Position numbers and translations under genes: made by a program
Notes under the pieces: model-generated
Databases searched by the model: none
What the model was told of the DNA's origin: nothing
The model's input: only the letters and a program-made list of their open reading frames with translations
From: an uncultured Ruminococcus sp.
GTDB taxonomy: Bacteria; Bacillota; Clostridia; Oscillospirales; Acutalibacteraceae
Reading direction: 5' to 3'
Length of the DNA: 64,000 nt
NCBI GenBank assembly: GCA_902762375.1
Contig: CACWNY010000020.1
Span: forward strand, 1-64,000
Part shown: positions 25,852-34,852 of the stretch, piece after piece
Position numbering within the stretch: position 1 is the first letter of the stretch
How the letters are laid out: every line of letters starts with the position of its first letter

Positions 25852-28800
25852 TTATTGCACGATAACCTCACATACGGCGGTAAGTCCGTTTGAGGATTTT
25901 ACAGTAATGGTTGCTGTGCCTGTACCTCTGGCAACAATTCTTCCTGCTTTGTTGACGGTGGCAACAGAAGTATTGTTACTTTTGAATGTATAAGTTACTG
26001 TGTCATCAGCAGGAGTGAGAATGGGAGCAAGCGTATACATCTCCGAAACATTGAGACTTAATTCTGTTTTATCCAGTGTCAATGTTTTCTGTGGCGTGAC
26101 GGTAACTGTACAGGTTGCTTTCAGTCCGTTAGAAGCAATAACCGTAATGGTGGCAATACCCTCACCTCTTGCCACAACTCTTCCACTTGAATTTACGGTG
26201 GCTACTGCGGTATTATTGCTTTTGAATGTGTAGGTTACCGTATCATCAGCAGGAGTGAGTATAGGTGCAAGCGTATACATCTCCGAAACACCGATACTTA
26301 AATCTGTTTTATCCAGTGTCAAAGTTTTCTGTGGCGTGACGGTAACTGTACAGGTAGCTTTTAGTCCGTTAGAAGCAATAACCGTAATGGTAGCAACACC
26401 CTCACCTCTTGCGACAATTCTACCACTTGAATTTACAGTGGCTACTGCGGTATTGTTGCTTTTGAATGTGTAAGTCACGGTTGTATCTCCTGAATAAAGT
26501 GTCGAAGTAAGTGTATACATCTCACTTATACTCAGGTTCAGTTCAGTTTTGTCAAGAGTAAGTGTTTCTTTCTGTGATACATTTACCGTACAGGTAGCTT
26601 TCATGCCGTTGGAGGCAGTAACAGTGATGGTTGCTGAACCTTCACCTCTGGCAACAATTCTTCCTGCCTTGTTTACGGTAGCAACGGCTGTATTGTTGCT
26701 TTTGAATGTGTAAGTGACTTCGGTATCTGTTTCGGGAATAATGGCTGTCGAAAGTGTGTACATTTCGCCTGTTTCCAGATTAAGTTCTTCTTTATCTAAA
26801 AGAATACGGGGACAATTATAATATACGGTTAAATTGTTCAGCGTCTGTGGAACTCCGAAATCATTTATGTTTCTCCATTGTTCCTCAGTGCCTGTATAGT
26901 ACACTTTCAGATTATTGCAACCATTAAAAGCATACGGATAAATTGCTGTTACACTGTTGGGGATTGTTATGCTTGTCAGACTGCTACAGCCTGCAAATGT
27001 ATAGGTACCTATATTTGTCATGCTATCGGAGATAGTGATATGACCTGTTAATTTACTGCAACCGTTGAATGCTAATTCACCGATATAAGTAACGCTGTCA
27101 GGTATGGTAATATTTGTTAAATTAGTACACCATGCAAATGCACCTGTACCGATATTTATCACACCATCAGGAATAACCACACTCTTCAAACTTTCGCACC
27201 ATGAAAAAGCTGTCCACATTATGCCGTCTGAATCTACAGGTTCAATAGCAGTGCTACCGATATGCCTGACAGGTATACCGTCAATCTTTTGGGGAATAAC
27301 TACCTGTTCATCATTACCTGTATATTGTATAATGGCTATTTCACTGTTATTGATAATAATATATTCAAAATCACCATAAGTTAAAATTTTGAAGTGTATA
27401 GTTGCATTTTCGAACATTGCACTTATACTGGTATCTGCGGTAAGTTCGTTCCACTGACTTTGACTGCCTACATAATAAACATCGTTCAGATTGCAATAAT
27501 TGAACGCATAGGGTTCAATCGTTGTTACCATAGGAATGGTTATGCTGTCCAGATAACGACCTTCAAAGGCGTATGCTCCGATAGTTTTTACAGGCAAACT
27601 ATAATAAGACGGTATATCAGGTGTATCACCTATGTACGATGGAATAATAACATTACTGTCTGTACCTGTATACTTTGTGATTTTAGCTTTTGGTTGTTCG
27701 TAATATGTCTGTTGTTCAACGGTGTACTCAAAATCTCCGTAAGTATAGTAGATTATATTGCTATAAATGGAACTGTTTCCATCTATTTGTTGCCACTGTG
27801 TCATACTGCCAAGATAATGAATTTCTCTTATTGTTGTATTGGGACTAAAACCTCCGATTTTAGTTATGCTGGTGGGAATTGTCAAACTTTCCAGTTCCCA
27901 ATAATATTCTTCATACGGGTACTGTGGCATATCACTTCCTATGCAAGTTACGGGTATACCTTCAATTTCAGAGGGAATAACAACACTGGTTTCGTTACCG
28001 TTATATCTGGTTATTCTGATTTCAGGGGAATAAGAGTAAGTACCAGTTGGGTTGCATGAATACTCAAAATCTTCATACTGAAAATGAATATTGGGTATAC
28101 TCATATACAGTGAACTATAGTTTTCGCATATCTGTAACCATTGATTGTAAGTTCCAATATAATAAACATCACTCAGAGTGTAGGTATAAGGTTCAGTGTA
28201 AGGTTCGTAAAGGGCATCATTTTCTATCATTTGTACAGTTTCAGGAATGGTTATACTTTCTACAGTAGTACATTCATTGAATGTATAGGAACAGATACCC
28301 CGTACAGCCATTCCATCAATTTCCGAAGGAATAACAAGATGAGTGGCATTGCCGTTGTATTTTGTAATTCTGATTCCAGATTCTACATAACCGTATCCAT
28401 AACTACTGTAAAAATGTTCAGAATAATCCTTATAAGTATACTCGAAATCTCCGTGAATATAGTAAATTTTTTCGACATAGATGTAATCACTTCCATCTAT
28501 GTGTTGCCACTGTGTCATACTGCCAAGATAATGAATTTCTCTTATTGTTGTACTGGGAGTGAGAGAACCGATTTTAGTTATGCTGGTGGGAATTGTTAAA
28601 CTTTCCAACATATTGGGAGTAAATATATCATCTCCCATATTGGAAGTAATATCTATAGCTGTCACTGCTTCGCCGTCAATTTCGGAGGGGATAACAACAC
28701 TGGTTTCGTTGCCGTTATATTTGGTGATGGTAAGTCCTGAACCCATTCCACCATAATAATTATAGTTATCCACATATTCAAAATCTCCGTAGATAAAGTT

Positions 28801-29256
28801 AATAGACATAGCAGAAATATATTCATAATTGCTTATTTGTTGCCACTGTGTTTTACTGCCAAGATAATGAATTTCTCTGATAGTGCCATATATATAGCCA
28901 AATTCTGTTATGCTGTCAGGAATAGTTAAACTTTCCAGTTCCCAATAATATTCTTCATACGGGTAATTTGACATATCACTTCCTATGCAAGTTACGGGCA
29001 TACCGTCAATTTCAGAGGGAATAACAACCGATGTGTCACTTCCGGTATACTTAGTGATAGTCACTTTGTTGTCCGATACAGTATACTCAAAGTCACCGTA
29101 AACAGCGTCAGAGCTGTTAATTTGCTGTGTCTTTGCCTGACTTTGGGTTTTGTTTGTCTGATAGGCTGATGTTGTTATGACTGTTCCCGTTACCGCAACA
29201 CTTTGCACGATTAGTGCCGTGAACAGTCCTAAGGTTAATTTTTTTAAAATACGCAT
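25852..29256 (-). CDS. Secreted BspA-like leucine-rich and BIG2 (Ig-like) repeat protein
   Basis: 1134 residues. Signal peptide about 1-31. Residues about 50-830 hold six large degenerate units beginning YGDFEY (or variants), each with a VVIPSEIDG segment and LESLTIP/SITKIG-type BspA leucine-rich motifs; the later part has canonical units such as SLTSITIPNSVTAIYPYAFNGC. The last 320 residues are four BIG2 Ig-like domains of 80 residues (LDKTELNL, VTYTFKSNNTAVATVN, ARGEGVATITV, TVTP). There is no anchor or dockerin, so it is probably released or bound through its repeats; adhesion is inferred. AAGGAGG precedes the ATG. Confidence 0.85.
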   Translation of the reverse strand: MRILKKLTLGLFTALIVQSVAVTGTVITTSAYQTNKTQSQAKTQQINSSDAVYGDFEYTVSDNKVTITKYTGSDTSVVIPSEIDGMPVTCIGSDMSNYPYEEYYWELESLTIPDSITEFGYIYGTIREIHYLGSKTQWQQISNYEYISAMSINFIYGDFEYVDNYNYYGGMGSGLTITKYNGNETSVVIPSEIDGEAVTAIDITSNMGDDIFTPNMLESLTIPTSITKIGSLTPSTTIREIHYLGSMTQWQHIDGSDYIYVEKIYYIHGDFEYTYKDYSEHFYSSYGYGYVESGIRITKYNGNATHLVIPSEIDGMAVRGICSYTFNECTTVESITIPETVQMIENDALYEPYTEPYTYTLSDVYYIGTYNQWLQICENYSSLYMSIPNIHFQYEDFEYSCNPTGTYSYSPEIRITRYNGNETSVVIPSEIEGIPVTCIGSDMPQYPYEEYYWELESLTIPTSITKIGGFSPNTTIREIHYLGSMTQWQQIDGNSSIYSNIIYYTYGDFEYTVEQQTYYEQPKAKITKYTGTDSNVIIPSYIGDTPDIPSYYSLPVKTIGAYAFEGRYLDSITIPMVTTIEPYAFNYCNLNDVYYVGSQSQWNELTADTSISAMFENATIHFKILTYGDFEYIIINNSEIAIIQYTGNDEQVVIPQKIDGIPVRHIGSTAIEPVDSDGIMWTAFSWCESLKSVVIPDGVINIGTGAFAWCTNLTNITIPDSVTYIGELAFNGCSKLTGHITISDSMTNIGTYTFAGCSSLTSITIPNSVTAIYPYAFNGCNNLKVYYTGTEEQWRNINDFGVPQTLNNLTVYYNCPRILLDKEELNLETGEMYTLSTAIIPETDTEVTYTFKSNNTAVATVNKAGRIVARGEGSATITVTASNGMKATCTVNVSQKETLTLDKTELNLSISEMYTLTSTLYSGDTTVTYTFKSNNTAVATVNSSGRIVARGEGVATITVIASNGLKATCTVTVTPQKTLTLDKTDLSIGVSEMYTLAPILTPADDTVTYTFKSNNTAVATVNSSGRVVARGEGIATITVIASNGLKATCTVTVTPQKTLTLDKTELSLNVSEMYTLAPILTPADDTVTYTFKSNNTSVATVNKAGRIVARGTGTATITVKSSNGLTAVCEVIVQ
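26003..26482 (-). repeat. Near-identical 240-bp tandem units coding BIG2 domains
   Basis: Bases 26003-26242 and 26243-26482 differ at few positions, with a 240-bp (80-codon) period. Two further BIG2 units beyond 26482 and before 26003 are more diverged. This indicates recent unit duplication or gene conversion. Confidence 0.85.
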
Positions 29257-29312
29257 ATGCTTTCCTCCTTAAAAATGTTGAAATTTTATATAGTATACAA
29301 ATAATTTTTCTT

Positions 29313-29341
29313 ATTATACTATATTTTGATGATTTTTTCAA
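29313..29341 (-). promoter_or_regulatory. Sigma-A promoter of the LRR/Ig protein
   Basis: Minus strand TTGAAA (29336-29341), 17 bp, TATAAT (29313-29318). Confidence 0.7.
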
Positions 29342-29455
29342 TAATCTTAAAATCACAACCGTAAATTCTACGAAAAGAATAAAATCTATATGAAATTTAG
29401 TATAAAAATTACTATTTCAATTTAAGAGAGGAAAGTCTTTAAAAAAGTGTTTTCG

Positions 29456-29640
29456 GACAAAATCTGCTTACGCAGATTTTGGATTTTCTTGGGGAGTTTA
29501 AGGGCTTTGCCCTTAAAAATCCCACAAGGGGCTGCCGCCCCTTGACCCTGCCAACTTTTTGAAAAAAGTTGACAAAAACTTTTAATTGTCACAGCTGAAC
29601 CGCAGATAAACAATCCGAAACTTTTAATTGTCACCGCTAA
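29456..29640. repeat. MPR copy 11 (half, variant P4)
   Basis: P4 here is AAAATCTGC/GCAGATTTT: the T-to-C change in one strand is matched by A-to-G in the other. P3, P2 (AAGGGGCTGCCGCCCCTT) and P1 (CCAACTTT/AAAGTTGG) follow. It separates the LRR gene promoter from the ppdK terminator. Confidence 0.82.
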
Positions 29641-29650
29641 CACTCAGCAA

Positions 29651-29705
29651 AACAAAAAAGTAAGCGGAAATTACCGCCTGTCTGAACAGGGAATAATTTC
29701 CGCTT
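29651..29705 (-). terminator. Rho-independent terminator of ppdK
   Basis: 12-bp stem AAGCGGAAATTA/TAATTTCCGCTT with a 20-nt loop that itself pairs (CCTGT/ACAGG), followed in the minus direction by a T-rich tract. Confidence 0.8.
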
Positions 29706-29741
29706 TGGGTTATTTTAAGGGTATTAATTGCAAATTGCTGA

Positions 29742-32378
29742 TTATTTAGATTTGATAGCAGCCTGAGCAGCAGCCAGTCTTGCGATAGGAACTCTGTAAG
29801 GAGAACAGGATACATAGTTCAGACCGACATTATGACAGAACTCAACAGAAGACGGGTCACCGCCGTGTTCACCGCAGATACCGAGTTTGATATCTGGTCT
29901 TGTCTGTTTGCCGAGCTGTGCAGCCATCTTGACAAGTTTACCAACACCTGTCTGGTCAAGTTTAGCAAACGGGTCAGATTCATAAATCTTCTTGTCATAG
30001 TAAGCGTCAAGGAACTTACCAGCGTCATCACGGCTGAAGCCGAATGTCATCTGAGTAAGGTCGTTCGTACCAAAGCTGAAGAATTCAGCTTCTTTTGCGA
30101 TTTCGTCAGCGGTCAGAGCAGCTCTGGGGATTTCAATCATAGTACCGACTTTGTAGGTCATGTCAACACCAGCATCAGCGATGATTTTGTCAGCAGTAGC
30201 GGTAACAACATCTTTGACATACTTGAGTTCCTTAACTTCGCCGACAAGCGGAATCATGATTTCAGGAACGATATTGTATTCAGGGTGTTCTTTATTAACA
30301 ACGATAGCCGCATTGATAACAGCAGTTGTCTGCATTTTAGCGATTTCGGGATAAGTTACAGCCAGACGGCAACCACGATGACCCATCATAGGGTTAAATT
30401 CATGCAAGCCACTGATAATGTCTTTGAGGTGTTCAACAGTGATGTTCATTTCGCCAGCGAGTTCAACGATATCTTCTTCCTTTGTAGGAACAAATTCGTG
30501 AAGAGGCGGGTCAAGGAATCTTACTGTCATAGGACGACCTGCAAGAACTCTGTACATTTCTTCAAAGTCACCCTGTTGTAAAGGCATAATCTTAGCGAGT
30601 GCGTTTTCTCTTTCTTCTACGGTTTCAGAAACAATCATTTCTCTGATAGCCTTAATTCTGTCGCCCTCAAAGAACATATGCTCTGTACGGCAAAGACCGA
30701 TACCTTCTGCACCGAATTTAACAGCCTGTGCTGTATCACGAGGGTTGTCGGCATTTGTTCTTACCTTGAGTGTTCTTGCAGCGTCAGCCCAGCTCATAAA
30801 TCTGTCGAAATCACCAACGATTTCCGCTTCTTTAGTAGCAATAGCTTCACCATAGATGTCACCTGTTGAACCGTTCAGAGAGATGTAATCGCCCTCTTTG
30901 ATGGTCATTCCGCCGAGTGTAAAGTATTTTTCTTCTTCGTTGAAAGTGATTTCGCCACAACCTGATACACAGCAAGTACCCATACCACGAGCAACAACAG
31001 CAGCGTGAGATGTCATACCGCCACGAACCGTAAGGATACCTTCAGCAGCGTTCATACCTTCGATATCTTCGGGAGAAGTTTCCAGTCTGACAAGAACAAC
31101 TTTTTCACCGTTAGCAACCCAAGCCTTAGCGTCTTCAGCGGTGAATACAACTTTACCGCAAGCAGCACCGGGTGAAGCAGCAAGACCTTTACCGATAGGT
31201 GTAGCCTTTTTAAGAGCAGCAGCATCAAACTGAGGGTGAAGAAGTGCGTCAAGCTGTTTGGGTTCAACTCTGAGAATAGCTTCTTCTTCAGAAATCATAC
31301 CTTCGTCAACAAGGTCAACCGCAATCTTCAAAGCAGCAGCAGCAGTTCTCTTACCGTTTCTTGTCTGTAACATATAGAGTTTACCGTTTTCAATAGTAAA
31401 TTCCATATCCTGCATATCTCTGTAATGATTTTCAAGGTTGGTAGCGATTTCAACAAACTGATTGTAAACTTCGGGCATATCGTTAGCAAGCTGGTCAATC
31501 TTACTGGGCGTTCTTACACCGGCAACAACATCTTCGCCCTGTGCATTGATAAGATATTCACCAAAGAGTTTCTTTTCGCCTGTAGCAGGGTCACGAGTGA
31601 AAGCAACACCTGTGCCTGAATTTTCGTTCAGGTTACCGAATACCATCGGCTGAACATTGACAGCAGTACCCCATGAATAAGGAATATCGTTCATTCTTCT
31701 GTAAACATTAGCACGAGGGTTGTCCCATGAACGGAATACAGCTTTTACCGCTTCCATAAGCTGAACTTTCGGGTCTGTCGGGAAGTCTTCACCTTTTTGT
31801 TCTTTATAGTAGGCTTTGAACAGTTTAACGAGTTCTTTCATATCGTCAACATCAAGTTCGATATCGTTCTTTACGCCTTTTTTCTCTTTGACTTCATCAA
31901 TGATAACCTCAAAACGCTTTTTGGAAATTTCCATAACAACATCTGAGAACATCTGAATGAAACGGCGATAGGAGTCATAAACAAATCTTTCAAACTTAGG
32001 GTCAGGGTTTCCTGCGATAAGACCTGCAACAACATCATCGTTGATACCAAGATTAAGGATTGTGTCCATCATACCGGGCATAGATGCTCTTGCACCTGAA
32101 CGGACAGATACCAGCAAAGGATTTTTTGTGTCACCGAATTTCTTTTCGTTGATTTTTTCGATTTCTGCCAATGCGGTATAGATTTGTTCTTCGATGTCGC
32201 CTGCGATTTTCTTGCCGTCATCATAGTAACGGGTACAAGCCTCTGTGGAAACGGTGAAACCCTGTGGAACAGGCATACCAAGTCTTGTCATACCTGCAAG
32301 GTTAGCACCTTTACCGCCGAGCAGTTCTCTCATTGTCTCATTACCCTCAGAGAAAAGATAAACATATTTCTGGCTCAT
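29742..32378 (-). CDS. ppdK: Pyruvate, phosphate dikinase
   Basis: 878 residues, full length. Interconverts pyruvate, ATP and phosphate with PEP, AMP and pyrophosphate; in anaerobic Firmicutes it often works in the glycolytic direction. N-terminal ATP-grasp domain (GGKGANLAGM at 22-31), central phosphohistidine domain with His 458 in GGMTSHAAVVARGMG, and a C-terminal TIM barrel with GTNDLTQMTFGFSRDDA and the catalytic Cys of GICGEHGGDP. AGGAGG lies 12 nt before the ATG. Monocistronic with its own promoter and terminator. Confidence 0.97.
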   Translation of the reverse strand: MSQKYVYLFSEGNETMRELLGGKGANLAGMTRLGMPVPQGFTVSTEACTRYYDDGKKIAGDIEEQIYTALAEIEKINEKKFGDTKNPLLVSVRSGARASMPGMMDTILNLGINDDVVAGLIAGNPDPKFERFVYDSYRRFIQMFSDVVMEISKKRFEVIIDEVKEKKGVKNDIELDVDDMKELVKLFKAYYKEQKGEDFPTDPKVQLMEAVKAVFRSWDNPRANVYRRMNDIPYSWGTAVNVQPMVFGNLNENSGTGVAFTRDPATGEKKLFGEYLINAQGEDVVAGVRTPSKIDQLANDMPEVYNQFVEIATNLENHYRDMQDMEFTIENGKLYMLQTRNGKRTAAAALKIAVDLVDEGMISEEEAILRVEPKQLDALLHPQFDAAALKKATPIGKGLAASPGAACGKVVFTAEDAKAWVANGEKVVLVRLETSPEDIEGMNAAEGILTVRGGMTSHAAVVARGMGTCCVSGCGEITFNEEEKYFTLGGMTIKEGDYISLNGSTGDIYGEAIATKEAEIVGDFDRFMSWADAARTLKVRTNADNPRDTAQAVKFGAEGIGLCRTEHMFFEGDRIKAIREMIVSETVEERENALAKIMPLQQGDFEEMYRVLAGRPMTVRFLDPPLHEFVPTKEEDIVELAGEMNITVEHLKDIISGLHEFNPMMGHRGCRLAVTYPEIAKMQTTAVINAAIVVNKEHPEYNIVPEIMIPLVGEVKELKYVKDVVTATADKIIADAGVDMTYKVGTMIEIPRAALTADEIAKEAEFFSFGTNDLTQMTFGFSRDDAGKFLDAYYDKKIYESDPFAKLDQTGVGKLVKMAAQLGKQTRPDIKLGICGEHGGDPSSVEFCHNVGLNYVSCSPYRVPIARLAAAQAAIKSK

Positions 32379-32467
32379 AGGATATTGATACCTCCTGAAA
32401 AATTTTGTATAAGCAGGTGATTAAAAATGACCACCTACTTTTGATGACTTGTATAAGTCTACAAAGT

Positions 32468-32496
32468 ATTATAACAAATTCTGAAAAAAATTTCCA
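32468..32496 (-). promoter_or_regulatory. Probable promoter of ppdK
   Basis: Minus strand TGGAAA (32491-32496), 17 bp, TATAAT (32468-32473); about 90 bp upstream of the ATG. The rest of 32497-32650 is AT-rich and shows nothing else. Confidence 0.55.
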
Positions 32497-32652
32497 TACC
32501 TTTTTCGTAATTTGTCATAAAAATTAAAAAAAAATTCCCCATTTAATGAGTTCAGAATAGAAAAAAACGATATAATTCTTAACAAAAAAGCGGTTATTTA
32601 CTGTGAAAAACGATAAATTTGAAAAAATAACCTAATTCCTTGACGAAAACAC

Positions 32653-32680
32653 TTGAAAATTTTTTTATCTATGAGATAAT
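32653..32680 (+). promoter_or_regulatory. Probable promoter of glmU
   Basis: TTGAAA (32653-32658), 16 bp, GATAAT (32675-32680), 55 bp before the ATG. Confidence 0.55.
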
Positions 32681-32735
32681 AACAGGGTATAAACCGATAA
32701 GGAAAAGTTATTGATAAATAACGGAGGTTTGTTTC

Positions 32736-33488
32736 ATGAAACAAAAATGTGCTGTTATTCTGGCAGGCGGTGAGGGAAAGAGAATGAAGTCCGACAAGCC
32801 TAAGACACTTTCTCTTGTACTGGGAAAACCTATGTTGCAATGGGTGATTGACGCACTGCGGAAAAGCGGAGTAAATGACATTTGCATTGTCAAAGGTTAT
32901 AAAAAGGAATGTATCGAACAGTATGTGGAAACTTTGCCGTATGACATTACGACGGTATTTCAAAGTGAACGGCTGGGAACAGGTCATGCCGTGATGATGG
33001 CAAAGGACTTTCTGGCAGAACATGGGGGAGATGTCATCATTCTCAACGGTGACGCACCGTTTATGGACAGCGATACGATTAATGAGGCATTTCTTCAGCA
33101 CGACAGTACAGACAGCAGTGCCACAGTGATTTCGGCGAAAGTGGACAATCCTACAGGTTATGGCAGAATTGTCCGTAATGCTGACGGTTCTTTGCAGTCC
33201 ATTGTAGAGCAGAAAGACGCTGATGAAAAGACACTGGCAATTTGTGAAGTCAATTCGGGCGGTTTCTGGTTTGACAGTGCGGATTTGTTGAGTGTACTGG
33301 GTGGTATTCAGGCGAACAACAAGGCAAAGGAATACTATCTGCCTGACGCAATAAAATTATTGCTGGCAAACGGCAAATATGTAGGGGCTTATACGGCAAA
33401 GTCAAGTGATACGGTACTGGGGGCAAATGACCCTGCACAGCTTGCCCAACTGAATGATATTGCTCTGTTTAAGGGCTACCGTCCTTAA
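32736..33488 (+). CDS. glmU: GlmU-type N-acetylglucosamine-1-phosphate uridyltransferase, lacking the acetyltransferase domain
   Basis: 250 residues forming only the N-terminal pyrophosphorylase half of GlmU (about 450 residues when bifunctional): LAGGEGKRMKSDKPK (10-24), LGTGHAVM, ILNGDAPFMD, VNSGGFWFD and LGANDPAQLAQLNDIA. In bifunctional GlmU the chain continues into a left-handed beta-helix that acetylates glucosamine-1-P. Here it stops after LFKGYRP, residues encoded by the first bases of MPR copy 12. The acetyltransferase must come from elsewhere, or the gene was cut by the repeat. The GlmU identity is helped by prs downstream (glmU-prs as in Bacillus). GGAGG lies 8 nt before the ATG. 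Confidence 0.8.
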   Translation: MKQKCAVILAGGEGKRMKSDKPKTLSLVLGKPMLQWVIDALRKSGVNDICIVKGYKKECIEQYVETLPYDITTVFQSERLGTGHAVMMAKDFLAEHGGDVIILNGDAPFMDSDTINEAFLQHDSTDSSATVISAKVDNPTGYGRIVRNADGSLQSIVEQKDADEKTLAICEVNSGGFWFDSADLLSVLGGIQANNKAKEYYLPDAIKLLLANGKYVGAYTAKSSDTVLGANDPAQLAQLNDIALFKGYRP

Positions 33489-33755
33489 AAATCCTGCCCA
33501 CTTTTTTGAAAAAAAGTGGACAAAAAACTTTTTTGGCTCACTTCGTTCGGATTCTTATCTCAAAGTATAGCTATGACAATTAAAAGTTTCGGTCAAGCCT
33601 TTTCAAAGGCTTGTGGGGTCAAGGGGCAAAGCCCCTTGTGGGATTTTAAAGGGCGAAGCCCTTTCAAGGGGCAAAGCCCCTTGTGGGATTTTAAAGGGCG
33701 AAGCCCTTTAATGGCTAAAAAATCAAAACAAAATTTGCGTAAGCAAATTTTGACA
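33470..33755. repeat. MPR copy 12 (full, tandem P2-P3 duplication, with P4)
   Basis: Starts inside the glmU 3' end. Left arm P3 (AAGGGCTACCGTCCTT) and P1 (CCCACTTT-type), centre GGCTCACTTCGTTCGG, right arm P1 as AAGCCTTTTCAAAGGCTT, then a P2-P3 block of 44 bp present twice in tandem (about 33618-33705), then P4. The last bases supply the TTGACA of the prs promoter. Confidence 0.85.
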
Positions 33756-33777
33756 GAACTATGCTAATTTTTATACA
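33750..33777 (+). promoter_or_regulatory. Promoter of prs, using MPR copy 12 for its -35 box
   Basis: TTGACA (33750-33755) begins in the last bases of P4; after 16 bp comes TATACA (33772-33777), 34 bp before the ATG. Confidence 0.55.
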
Positions 33778-33811
33778 TCTTTTGTGTAACTGAATATAGG
33801 GGGATTTTTTA

Positions 33812-34771
33812 ATGAATTTTCACGGTAAAGACATCAAAATTTTTGCAGGCAGTTCCAACAAGACTGTGGCAAAGGGAATTTCCGACAGCTTAGGTCTTGC
33901 TTTGGGAGATTCGTCATGTTGTAAATTCAGTGATGGGGAAATTTCGATTTCGTTGAATGAATCGGTTCGTGGTTCGGAATGTTTTATTGTACAGTCCACC
34001 TGTGACCCTGTAAACGATAATCTTATGGAATTGCTTATCATGATTGACGCAATGAAAAGAGCTTCGGCAGCAAGAATTACTGCGGTTATGCCTTACTTCG
34101 GCTATGCCAGACAGGACAGAAAAGCAAAACCCCGTGACCCGATTTCGGCAAAACTTGTTGCGGACTTGATTACTACCGCAGGAGCAGACAGAGTACTGAC
34201 TATGGATTTACACGCCAATCAGATTCAGGGATTTTTTAACATTCCCGTTGACCATCTTATGGGAGCACCTTTACTGGCTAACCATATGAAAGAACTGGTA
34301 GGCGATAAACAGGACGAATATGTAGTTGTTTCTCCTGATTTGGGGTCTGTTACCAGAGCAAGAAATTTTGCCAACAAAATTGGTTGTACGATTGCCATTG
34401 TAGATAAGAGAAGACCCAAAGCCAATGTATCAGAGGTTATGAACATTATCGGTGATGTCAAAGATAAAAAGGTTATTCTTGTTGATGACATGATTGACAC
34501 CGCTGGAACACTTTGCAATGCCGCCAATGCTTTGGTAGAAAGAGCAGGTGCGACCAGTGTTATTGCGTGTGCAACACACGCTGTACTTTCAGGACCCGCT
34601 ATCGAAAGATTACAGAATAGCGTAATTTCAGAAGTTGTTCTGCTGGATACCATTCCCGTTGAGGGCGAAAAACTGATTGATAAATTTACCATCCTTCCTG
34701 TTGCTCCCACATTTGCAAAGGCTATCGAAAAAATTTATGCTGACCAGCCCTTTAATAATGTTTTTGGTTGA
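33812..34771 (+). CDS. prs: Ribose-phosphate pyrophosphokinase
   Basis: 319 residues. Makes PRPP from ribose-5-P and ATP for nucleotide, histidine and tryptophan synthesis, supplying UPRTase in this window too. RQDRKAKPRDPISAK (ATP flexible loop region), DLHANQIQGFF (divalent cation site) and the PRPP loop VILVDDMIDTAGTL are all present. AGGGGGA precedes the ATG by 7 nt. Followed by a strong terminator. Confidence 0.97.
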   Translation: MNFHGKDIKIFAGSSNKTVAKGISDSLGLALGDSSCCKFSDGEISISLNESVRGSECFIVQSTCDPVNDNLMELLIMIDAMKRASAARITAVMPYFGYARQDRKAKPRDPISAKLVADLITTAGADRVLTMDLHANQIQGFFNIPVDHLMGAPLLANHMKELVGDKQDEYVVVSPDLGSVTRARNFANKIGCTIAIVDKRRPKANVSEVMNIIGDVKDKKVILVDDMIDTAGTLCNAANALVERAGATSVIACATHAVLSGPAIERLQNSVISEVVLLDTIPVEGEKLIDKFTILPVAPTFAKAIEKIYADQPFNNVFG

Positions 34772-34791
34772 TGTAAAATATTGAGTATTTT

Positions 34792-34829
34792 AAAATCCCT
34801 CTTTAAGTTTTTCAGTAAAGAGGGATTTT
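34792..34829 (+). terminator. Rho-independent terminator after prs
   Basis: Perfect 14-bp stem AAAATCCCTCTTTA/TAAAGAGGGATTTT with a 10-nt loop. The next gene starts 24 bp later, so read-through or attenuation could control it. Confidence 0.85.
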
Positions 34830-34852
34830 GTGCTAATTTATGGAGAATTTTT

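Noticed and set aside
26000-26473. Plus-strand frames opposite the LRR/Ig gene
   Set aside because: Two near-identical antisense frames that merely mirror the BIG2 tandem units.
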